This document shows positions 1 to 6,079 of a stretch of 9,852 nt of DNA, one piece after another. Within the stretch, counting starts at the first letter, position 1. Every line of letters starts with the position of its first letter. The stretch lies in the NCBI GenBank assembly GCA_903924715.1, contig CAIYCP010000632.1:1-9852 (forward strand), read 5' to 3'. Below the pieces are notes generated by a model. That model ran no database searches. It had not been told where the DNA came from and was given only the letters and a program-made list of their open reading frames with translations. A program made the translations under genes and the position numbers. The DNA is from an uncultured beta proteobacterium. GTDB taxonomy: Bacteria > Pseudomonadota > Gammaproteobacteria > Burkholderiales > Burkholderiaceae_B.

Positions 1-1549
1 CACCGTGTGCACCCAAGCTCATGACATATTGCAAAAAGAGTTGATTATTGGTTTTGCCAGGCCCATAGGTTGTGTCTTGCGCCAGTTGCAATCTGAACAT
101 TGAGTATTCAGAATTTGCCCAGTCAAGCATGACCGTGTTTCGCATTGGATTGTAGGATTCGAGCGCTGTTCCGGTCAGCGCCCCTGCACTAAAGCCGTAT
201 GCTGAATTACCGCCATAGAGCTGATCAAAACGATACCCTAAACGCCAATTTGGCATGAACTGATAAATGGCTTGCACGTAAAAACCACTTTGAGTGTTGG
301 TATACGCATTACCCAAGCACGGTGTCGCGCATGAGCCATAGGCACTTGGACTGGTGATCGTGGCCGAACCTTTTTGAGTATTCCAAAACGCCTCGCCCTG
401 AAGTTTAAAATTTTGACGGTTCGCATTACCGTTAGGCGCCCACTTGTAAACGAAGTCAGCAATCAGTACGTTTGTCGAACCCGTGAAGTCGAACGTATCC
501 GTTTCATTCAGTGCCGAAAGCCTTGGTCGATCACCCGTACTAGCAGTGACGTACGACAGACCACCCAACCAGGAGGACTCAATCCCGATATCACCCCCGA
601 GTTTTGCAAACACCGTTCCAAGCCTAGGTTTGTTCTCGTTGTAATTATTACCATTGGGATAGGACATGCCTTGCCCCACTTCGCCGCCGAGCTTTAGATA
701 TAGCGTATCAATTGGCGCGACCCACGAAAACTGAGCGCCCGCGTTATTGAGTTGCCCCCCAAAAAATGCTTGATAGACGAGCGGCAAATCAACGAAGTCC
801 CATTCGTGCGGATGTTTATTATTGAGATAACCGACATTTGAAAAGAATTTACCGCCTTTGATTTTTAACCCAGCAGGCATCCCAAGCGTTTCAAAAAAAG
901 CTTCTTCCATCGCCGCACTAAAATCTTGGCCATTTTGCGAGAGCACTAAGCGCGCTTCTGCACGAAAAAGGTTATCAACCGTACCAGCCAGCGCGAGCTC
1001 AGTTTCGCCCAACGAAAAACCACGCGGAATATTTTTGGTACCGGAAGGAATAAAACCGCGTCCTACGGACTCTGGATTTTGGCTTTGAGCGGAGTACTTA
1101 CCATCCAGGATCAACGAGATCTCGGGGGTAATCGGTCCGATCTTAGGCAGAACAATACCTCGACCTAACGATGAAGGCGGGTTGCGCCCTAGATCCGGAG
1201 CCGGCGCTTGAGCAGCAACGCTCGCCGGAGCAACACTTGCGGCCGCACCCGACGATGCCACGCTTGGCGTTGGCGCAACGGCGGTTGCCGGAGCTGCAGC
1301 CGTCGCTGCGGCAGGCTGCCGTGCGATCTGCGCATTTTGCTGTTGTAAGGTATTGATTTTTTGTTCGAGCGCGTTGATACGCGCTTCGTACGACTGGCGC
1401 ATGCTCTGAATACTCTCTTGAAGCTTGGCTAGGTCAGCGGCAGTGACAGGCGCAGAAGCGACTTGGGCACATACAGGTGCGGTCAGCGCAAACGTCACAA
1501 CGGAAACGAGTGCCACACAAGCGCGTGCAGCATAATGAAGATTGAACAT
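1..1549 (-). CDS. Outer-membrane porin-like beta-barrel protein with N-terminal coiled coil (C-terminus cut by window edge)
   Basis: Reading the minus strand from ATG at 1549 gives 516 uninterrupted codons that run off the left edge. The last readable residues (QYVMSLGAHG) look like the final strand of a barrel, so only a few residues are probably missing. Visible layout: a signal peptide at about 1-28 (hydrophobic core ALVSVVTFALTA, likely cleavage after PVCA); a coiled coil at about 39-75 (LEQKINTLQQQNAQ); an Ala/Pro/Val linker at about 78-120; then a barrel rich in alternating aromatic and Gly residues. A segment around 231-262 (KFFSNVGYLNNKHPHEWDF) carries a His pair that could face solvent or metal. 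AAGGA lies 7 nt before the ATG, supporting this start. It is 56 bp downstream of the DUF2946-like gene and probably co-transcribed with it. The coiled coil plus barrel layout also occurs in OprP/OprO-type phosphate porins, so a phosphate role is an alternative. The substrate is not identifiable from sequence alone. Confidence 0.8.
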   Translation of the reverse strand, partial: MFNLHYAARACVALVSVVTFALTAPVCAQVASAPVTAADLAKLQESIQSMRQSYEARINALEQKINTLQQQNAQIARQPAAATAAAPATAVAPTPSVASSGAAASVAPASVAAQAPAPDLGRNPPSSLGRGIVLPKIGPITPEISLILDGKYSAQSQNPESVGRGFIPSGTKNIPRGFSLGETELALAGTVDNLFRAEARLVLSQNGQDFSAAMEEAFFETLGMPAGLKIKGGKFFSNVGYLNNKHPHEWDFVDLPLVYQAFFGGQLNNAGAQFSWVAPIDTLYLKLGGEVGQGMSYPNGNNYNENKPRLGTVFAKLGGDIGIESSWLGGLSYVTASTGDRPRLSALNETDTFDFTGSTNVLIADFVYKWAPNGNANRQNFKLQGEAFWNTQKGSATITSPSAYGSCATPCLGNAYTNTQSGFYVQAIYQFMPNWRLGYRFDQLYGGNSAYGFSAGALTGTALESYNPMRNTVMLDWANSEYSMFRLQLAQDTTYGPGKTNNQLFLQYVMSLGAHG

Positions 1550-1578
1550 CTTGATATCCTTAAACCAAACACGAAGGG

Positions 1579-1594
1579 AACGCGATCACGCGTT
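1579..1594. repeat. Short perfect hairpin AACGCG-ATCA-CGCGTT between two co-oriented genes
   Basis: A 6-bp perfect inverted repeat with a 4-nt loop lies in the 56-bp gap between the DUF2946-like gene and the porin gene. On the transcribed (minus) strand no U-run follows it, so it does not look like an intrinsic terminator. It could stabilise or process the intercistronic mRNA. A repeat this short may also be chance. Confidence 0.35.
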
Positions 1595-1605
1595 GCGATG
1601 CAGTG

Positions 1606-1989
1606 TTAACTTAAGGAGAGGGGCGGCCCGCGTTGGTTTGCCAGCGATACAGGAGTCGCAAAATGGCAGAGTGGAAGAGCGCCTTCGAGCAGAGCGAACT
1701 TGAGTGACGCGAAAAGCTGAACTGGCTCAGAAATTAAACCAACGCCATGTGCAACATCTTCTAAGCATTTAAAACACGCAGTCGAAGCAGGTTGCGTTTG
1801 CTCGGCATTCAGCGCAACGATCGAATCATTCGCCTTGCCCGAAACTTTGGCAATATGCTCTAGACCATGCCACACCATACTGGCCTGGAATGCGAGCAAC
1901 GCCACTAACGCCAGACATGCCAACGCCCGACTCGTCGCCCTTTGGCAAAAGCCGTGTTTCAGTACAGAAGCGTTTTGAGCCTTTGGCAT
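1606..1989 (-). CDS. DUF2946-like small exported Cys/His protein
   Basis: The product is 127 residues. It has a basic N-terminus, one hydrophobic segment at about 22-39 (signal peptide or signal anchor), then H41 and H45 (WHGLEH), a C72-x-x-C75 pair (ACFKCLEDVAHG), H81, C108-H109 and an ANQRGPP tail. A membrane-targeted start, a CxxC followed by a His-containing helix, and a C-terminal RGPP are features I associate with DUF2946. Members are of unknown biochemical function and often sit beside metal-uptake or TonB-type genes. The Cys/His set fits metal binding or sensing in the periplasm, but this is inference. The ATG at 1989 has no clear Shine-Dalgarno sequence, and no alternative ATG or GTG precedes the hydrophobic segment, so the start is only fairly secure. 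The porin gene follows in the same direction, and the operator-like palindrome lies just upstream. Confidence 0.7.
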   Translation of the reverse strand: MPKAQNASVLKHGFCQRATSRALACLALVALLAFQASMVWHGLEHIAKVSGKANDSIVALNAEQTQPASTACFKCLEDVAHGVGLISEPVQLFASLKFALLEGALPLCHFATPVSLANQRGPPLSLS

Positions 1990-1994
1990 CGATC

Positions 1995-2028
1995 GATACT
2001 ACGATATTATTATTGATAATATAGTATC
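1995..2028 (-). promoter_or_regulatory. AT-rich nested palindrome, candidate Fur/Zur-family operator and promoter region
   Basis: Within 7 bp of the DUF2946-like start codon there is an outer perfect arm pair, GATACTA (1995-2001) and TAGTATC (2022-2028). It encloses two overlapping inner dyads: ATATTAT/ATAATAT (2004-2010/2016-2022) and TATTAT-TG-ATAATA (2008-2021). Fur-superfamily operators are AT-rich dyads built from GATAAT-like units, and those of zinc repressors centre on TATAATATA-like cores, so the resemblance is to the family rather than to one proven consensus. On the minus strand the region also holds -10-like hexamers (TATATT, TATTAT) without a convincing -35, so a bound protein would block transcription initiation. 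It would control the small Cys/His gene and probably the porin gene. Confidence 0.45.
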
Positions 2029-2062
2029 ACTAATGCCATTGGCTATCTGGTAAAGCCCAAAC

Positions 2063-4309
2063 CTACAGACCTACGACACCGCCATCATCTTTGGTAATCA
2101 TGATGGTGGCCGAGCGAGGCCGACCTGATACGCCATAGCCCATATTGCCTGGCCAAGAACTCTGCAAACTGAAATCAGCGCCATCACCTAACGCAGCAGT
2201 GAGCTCACCGGGATGCTGGATATTCACGAACAAGGTTTTACCATCAGCGGTTTCGGTCACGCCCGTGACCTCAGCACCCTTCGGGGCAACCAAAAACCGT
2301 CTGAGCTTCGCCTCGCCTAACGCCGCACCAATAAAGGTCTCTTGCTGGCCGGTCTGCTCTTGGCCTGAAACCGCCATCTTGTTGCTGACGGTCACTTTAC
2401 CGCCATCACCAACCTGACCTGGAATCGCTGCAAGCATCATGCAATTGGTTTCGTCGGTCATCGCGCCATCATCGGTCTGAATCCAGCAAATACCAGTTGC
2501 CTTGCTAAACCACAACCCATCGGGCGACGAGAAAGAATTCGCTGCGATCAAGCCAGAAAGATTGGCCTCGCCCTGATCCTCTTCAGCCCCAAACAAAAAG
2601 ATATCCCACTGAAACCGCAAGGCGTTTGAACGTTCGCCTTGTTCATGAAAGCGAATGATGTGTCCGTTTGGATTTCCCGACATCTTTTTACCATCAACAT
2701 CGCTGTAGGCACGTGGGTTGGCTGCATTAAGCTTTGCGGGGTTGCGATTGGCCGCGTCACTGTTGGTTAGTGCGAAATAAATTTCACCATTTTTGGGATT
2801 CACAGCGCCCCATTCAGGACGATCCATCGGCGTAGCGCCAAGAGCATCCGCAGCAAGTCTAGCGTTGACCAACACCTCAGCTTGATTGGCAAACGCATAT
2901 TGGCTAAACGAGGCAATCTTTGGATCGGCCAATGTCAATTCAAGCCATTGCCCAGTTCCGTCTGCGTTAAATCGTGCAACAAACAATTTACCTTCATTCA
3001 GATACTTGTCTCCAGCGGCCATCCCGCCACCGACATCTTGAGGACTCCATAGCGCTGTACTGACAAATTTATAGATGTATTCGTTGCGACCATCACATCC
3101 CATATAAAACGCGAGCGGCTCGCCGACTTTGGCGACACCACAGACCGCTGCTTCGTGCGCAAAGCGTCCGAGCGCAACACGCTTGGACGCAACAGCATTG
3201 CGCGTCACGGGATCAATCTCAACAATGAAGCCGAAGGTATTGGCTTCATTTCTAAAATCTTGAGTAGCTGACGCGCCAAGCGCAGCGAGATTCCAGCGGG
3301 TAAAACGATCATCCGTCGACGATACCGTGTGCCAGCCCTGACTCGGCGCTTTTTTACTTTTTGGATCAAGTGGCGTACTCACCACGCCATAACGTTTAAG
3401 CGAAGTCTGCGACTGTGCGCCAAGCGGCTGCGTTGCGTCAGTGATCTGAAAATATTTAGCCCAGTTTTCTTCACAGGTCAGATAGGTGCCCCAAGGCGTT
3501 TTCCCATGGCCGCAATTATTCAACGTACCTCGGACCGTTTCGCCCTTTGGATCAAAGGCCGTCACCATTAACGCCTGGATATTTTTCAGTTCAGCTGCGG
3601 GCCCAGTAACAGGCATCGGAGTTTGTGCCGTTAGACGACGGTTTAATGGAGAATCAAGTCGATAATTCCAGCCGCGAGGCCCTTTAGTGATTTCAACAAT
3701 TGAGACCCCGTGCAAGTTAATTTCTTTAAGCACTTCAAGTTCGGGGCGTGAACCTAAATCCCACGCACCAAATTGATCAAACTTTCTACCTTGCTGGCCG
3801 TTTGACGTTTGACCCTTAGGGTGTAAAAAATGAGATTCGGCTGAACTTTCGTGATTCACCACTAACAGCGCGCGACCCGTATCGGTCTCAGTGTATTGGC
3901 CTTTGTCATCAATATAGAAAATATCCATACCGTCATGTTGATCGCCAATGCGCAAAGACCAATCGTCAAGCTCTAACCCTTGATTAGAAAAAGCCGACAT
4001 CTTATCGGTCAGAGGATCGCCAGACGCATGAAGAATCTTATAGCTGTACCCTGCCGGCAATTGCACTGAATCGAGCAGACTTTTTTGTAATGCAGAAAAT
4101 ACAATTCGGGCTTCAGCGTTTGTGCCTGTCGCTGCATTGGCGAAGGGAATAAGCGAATCAGACAACAGCCCAAGGCCGGCCAACCCGAGCGCACCTCTAA
4201 TCAGCTGTCTGCGCGAAGGATTTTTAAGCGAAGCCGCCAGAATCGTTTGAAAATGGGGTTGTTCAGAGGGATTGTCGGTGTCAGTATCGGTGTCGATTGG
4301 GCGTATCAT
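2063..4309 (-). CDS. phoX: PhoX-family alkaline phosphatase, Tat-exported
   Basis: This 748-residue protein matches the PhoX (DUF839) family over its full length. PhoX enzymes are periplasmic phosphomonoesterases using iron and calcium that release phosphate from organic esters. The N-terminus has a long polar leader and then a twin-arginine signal at 32-38 (SRRQLIR), followed by a hydrophobic stretch (GALGLAGLGLL) and ANA at 57-59 as a likely cleavage region. Family hallmarks seen in order: LLVVNHESSAES (148-159), NNCGHGKTPWGTYLTCEENW (264-283), GRFAHEAAVC (381-390), CDGRNEYIYKFVS (405-417), MDRPEWGAVNP (495-505), SSPDGLWF (594-601) with WIQTDDG (609-615), and EVTGVTETADGKTLFVNIQHPGE (680-702). 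No key block is missing. The ATG has little Shine-Dalgarno complementarity, but a long pre-RR leader is usual in proteobacterial PhoX and no later Met precedes the RR. A PhoB box upstream indicates phosphate-starvation control. Residues 6-12 form a DTDTDTD run. Confidence 0.95.
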   Translation of the reverse strand: MIRPIDTDTDTDNPSEQPHFQTILAASLKNPSRRQLIRGALGLAGLGLLSDSLIPFANAATGTNAEARIVFSALQKSLLDSVQLPAGYSYKILHASGDPLTDKMSAFSNQGLELDDWSLRIGDQHDGMDIFYIDDKGQYTETDTGRALLVVNHESSAESHFLHPKGQTSNGQQGRKFDQFGAWDLGSRPELEVLKEINLHGVSIVEITKGPRGWNYRLDSPLNRRLTAQTPMPVTGPAAELKNIQALMVTAFDPKGETVRGTLNNCGHGKTPWGTYLTCEENWAKYFQITDATQPLGAQSQTSLKRYGVVSTPLDPKSKKAPSQGWHTVSSTDDRFTRWNLAALGASATQDFRNEANTFGFIVEIDPVTRNAVASKRVALGRFAHEAAVCGVAKVGEPLAFYMGCDGRNEYIYKFVSTALWSPQDVGGGMAAGDKYLNEGKLFVARFNADGTGQWLELTLADPKIASFSQYAFANQAEVLVNARLAADALGATPMDRPEWGAVNPKNGEIYFALTNSDAANRNPAKLNAANPRAYSDVDGKKMSGNPNGHIIRFHEQGERSNALRFQWDIFLFGAEEDQGEANLSGLIAANSFSSPDGLWFSKATGICWIQTDDGAMTDETNCMMLAAIPGQVGDGGKVTVSNKMAVSGQEQTGQQETFIGAALGEAKLRRFLVAPKGAEVTGVTETADGKTLFVNIQHPGELTAALGDGADFSLQSSWPGNMGYGVSGRPRSATIMITKDDGGVVGL

Positions 4310-4338
4310 AGGTGTCTGAAGTGAGCATGAACGAGACG

Positions 4339-4344
4339 CTTATC
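4339..4344 (-). promoter_or_regulatory. Probable -10 element of the phoX promoter
   Basis: On the minus strand GATAAG matches four of six bases of TATAAT (ATAA at positions 2-5). It lies 13 nt downstream of the PhoB box, close to the spacing at activated Pho promoters, where the box replaces the -35 element. A transcript starting near 4332 would have a leader of about 22 nt before the phoX ATG. Confidence 0.45.
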
Positions 4345-4357
4345 AAGCCATGCCAAA

Positions 4358-4375
4358 ATGACAGATTCATGACGG
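4358..4375 (-). promoter_or_regulatory. PhoB (Pho) box upstream of phoX
   Basis: On the minus strand the site reads CCGTCAT-GAAT-CTGTCAT. These are two 7-bp direct repeats with an 11-bp period; the downstream repeat matches the PhoB half-site CTGTCAT exactly and the upstream one differs at one base. It ends 48 bp before the phoX start codon and points toward phoX, as expected for an activator site replacing the -35 region. A further TGTCA at 4401-4405 is out of phase (31 bp, not a multiple of 11), so I do not count it as a third half-site. Confidence 0.8.
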
Positions 4376-4422
4376 ATATCTAACTAAACGGTTACCTGCT
4401 TGACACGCAGCGCCCAACCATC

Positions 4423-4440
4423 CTCGCCCTGCAGGGCGAG
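4423..4440. repeat. 18-bp perfect palindrome between the deacylase stop and the phoX promoter
   Basis: CTCGCCCTGCAGGGCGAG is perfectly self-complementary and can form a 7-bp GC-rich stem with a TGCA loop. It starts 13 nt past the stop codon of the N-acyl-D-amino-acid deacylase on the minus strand, the usual place for a transcript-end hairpin. No U-run follows on either strand, so it is not a classical intrinsic terminator. It may be a 3'-end stabiliser or a weak or Rho-assisted terminator insulating the deacylase from phoX. A protein-binding dyad is possible. Confidence 0.55.
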
Positions 4441-4453
4441 CAAAACAGCAGCT

Positions 4454-5887
4454 CTAAGCGCGCCGCAACACCTGCCCTGCCCTTGCGTGCGTGGTGACAC
4501 CATCTTGCCAACTCAGCACACCGTTGACATATACCTGATGAATACCCGCAGCCGGGCGCATCGGGTCTGCGAACGTTGCACTGTCTTTGATGTGAACAGG
4601 ATCAAAGATCACCAGATCTGCCGCGTAACCTTCTTTAATCAAACCACGATCCTTTAAACCAAACCGTGCAGCCGAAAGACCTGTCATTTTGTGTACCGCG
4701 GTTTCGAGCGGAAACAGTTTACGGTCTCGACTGTAATGACCTAAAACGCGCGGAAAGGCACCCCATAAACGGGGGTGTGGAAAAGTATCATGGGGTAAGC
4801 CATCCGAGCCAACCATTGTTTCTGGGTAAGCCAGAATGCGCTCGACATCTTCTTCATCCATTGAAAAATAAATGGCGCCGGCGGGCTGTAGCGAGGCCAG
4901 AAAATCTGTCAGATTCAAATCTTGTTCTTTAAGCATTTCGTCAACATATCGCCCACTCGCTTCAGGTTTTGTTTTAGACCAGGCGATTAACGTGCGAGAG
5001 GCTTGCTCAACAGTATCTTGCCGCAACACGGTTGAAGAGGCCACGTAGGGATAACAATCTAGGCACACATCACCTTGAGCACGCATTTGATCAACCAACG
5101 CAAGCGTCTCACGCGAACGCCCGAAATTTTCTTGGCCATTGACTTTATGATGCGAGAGCACTTGTCGCACACCAAGCTCTTTAGCAATCGACATGGCTTC
5201 AGTCATGGCCTCAAGCACTTCGGCTGCCTCATTACGAATGTGCGAGGCGATCAACGCTGTACCACCGCGAAGCGGCTCAAATACCGCTTGAATTTCAGCT
5301 GCGGTTGCCGCCTGCGCTGGCGCATAAAACAGACCCGTAGACACACCAACGACTCCCGCATCAAGCGCTTCTTGCACCAACACTTGCATCTTCGCGATTT
5401 CTGCTTCATTAGCGGGACGCGACAGATCTGACATCGTGACTGCACGCAAGGTTGTATGGCCTAACAAGGCCGCCATATTGACTGCTGGCGGACTTTTTTC
5501 GAGCGCTGCAAAATACTCAGCGAAAGTGTCATAACGCTGACTGGGACCGTTCGCGATTAAGTTCAATGGCGCAATCGCTTCAGTTTGCCCAAGTGGCGCC
5601 AGACTGAGGCCACAATTACCCGTAATCACAGTCGTTGCGCCCTGACTCACTTTAGCCGCCATCGAAGGGTCTGCTAACAATAGACGATCATCGTGCGTAT
5701 GCACATCGATGAAGCCAGGCGCAATGACCAAGCCCTTTAAATCGATGGTGGCCGTTGCGACATAATTCAACTCGCGACCGACCCCTACAATCCGACCGTC
5801 TTTGACCGCTACGCTTGCCTGACGCCGCGCCTGACCACTGCCGTCGATCACGACGCCATTTATCAACATCAAATCACAATTCAACAT
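4454..5887 (-). CDS. N-acyl-D-amino-acid deacylase (D-aminoacylase), zinc amidohydrolase
   Basis: The product hydrolyses N-acyl-D-amino acids to the free D-amino acid plus an organic acid and belongs to the cytoplasmic amidohydrolase superfamily. Starting at ATG 5887 (477 residues), the metal and catalytic ligands can be read off: H63-T-H65 (FIDVHTHDDR), C92 (GNCGLS), H216 (ASHIRNE), H246 (LSHHKVNG) and D362 (GSDGLPHD). All six sit exactly four residues before the positions I recall for the Alcaligenes D-aminoacylase (67, 69, 96, 220, 250, 366), which supports both the family and this start. An upstream in-frame TTG at 5932 would add 15 residues but has a poor ribosome site, whereas GAGG lies 9 nt before the ATG. 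The family contains broad, D-Glu- and D-Asp-specific enzymes, and specificity cannot be read here. The gene is divergent from the diaminopropionate lyase operon, suggesting a shared theme of blocked or D-amino acid use. Confidence 0.92.
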   Translation of the reverse strand: MLNCDLMLINGVVIDGSGQARRQASVAVKDGRIVGVGRELNYVATATIDLKGLVIAPGFIDVHTHDDRLLLADPSMAAKVSQGATTVITGNCGLSLAPLGQTEAIAPLNLIANGPSQRYDTFAEYFAALEKSPPAVNMAALLGHTTLRAVTMSDLSRPANEAEIAKMQVLVQEALDAGVVGVSTGLFYAPAQAATAAEIQAVFEPLRGGTALIASHIRNEAAEVLEAMTEAMSIAKELGVRQVLSHHKVNGQENFGRSRETLALVDQMRAQGDVCLDCYPYVASSTVLRQDTVEQASRTLIAWSKTKPEASGRYVDEMLKEQDLNLTDFLASLQPAGAIYFSMDEEDVERILAYPETMVGSDGLPHDTFPHPRLWGAFPRVLGHYSRDRKLFPLETAVHKMTGLSAARFGLKDRGLIKEGYAADLVIFDPVHIKDSATFADPMRPAAGIHQVYVNGVLSWQDGVTTHARAGQVLRRA

Positions 5888-5966
5888 ATCGCTCAGCCTC
5901 AGGTCGGAAATCAGGTTTTTCTTCAAGTTCAATGAAAAATAAGTCTACACCTGAAAGGTTGGTTTA

Positions 5967-5995
5967 TTGAGAATCTAAACAAAAACCATTCTGAT
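5967..5995 (+). promoter_or_regulatory. Possible sigma70-type promoter for the lyase operon
   Basis: TTGAGA (5967-5972, five of six matches to TTGACA) and TCTGAT (5990-5995, four of six to TATAAT) are separated by 17 bp in the divergent spacer. Initiation would fall near 6002, leaving a leader of about 78 nt before the ATG at 6080. The assignment is by motif only; no equally good pair was found for the opposite strand. Confidence 0.35.
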
Positions 5996-6008
5996 TCAGT
6001 AAAGCTGA

Positions 6009-6021
6009 TACCATTTTGGTA
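6009..6021. promoter_or_regulatory. TACCA-TTT-TGGTA operator-like dyad in the divergent spacer
   Basis: A perfect 5+5 inverted repeat lies in the 192-bp spacer between the divergent deacylase and lyase genes, immediately after the predicted plus-strand transcription start. The shape (T-N11-A with a dyad, or TGGT/ACCA arms around a short core) fits LysR or GntR-type regulator sites, which commonly control divergent amino-acid catabolic genes. A second small dyad, CTGA-T-TCAG, lies at 5991-5999. No regulator gene is in the window. The remainder of 5888-6079 shows no gene. Confidence 0.4.
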
Positions 6022-6079
6022 GATGACACAGCTGCACGCCAGTTGCACCGCTCAAACCGCCTGATACAGAGATTGATGT

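Noticed and set aside
374..697. Plus-strand open frame of 107 codons opposite the porin
   Set aside because: It lies antisense to a well-supported barrel protein, has no recognisable domain and lacks a ribosome site. It is a shadow frame.
1171..1356. Plus-strand frame over the Ala/Pro-rich part of the porin
   Set aside because: The open frame is explained by the biased composition of the porin linker on the other strand.
1579..1594. Hairpin as an intrinsic terminator between the DUF2946-like and porin genes
   Set aside because: There is no U-run after the stem on the transcribed strand, and both genes appear to form one unit.
4401..4405. Extra TGTCA on the minus strand as a third PhoB half-site
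   Set aside because: It is 31 bp from the nearest repeat, which breaks the 11-bp period, and the flanking bases do not match.
5075..5431. Plus-strand frame of 118 codons opposite the deacylase
   Set aside because: It covers conserved deacylase catalytic regions and has no domain of its own.
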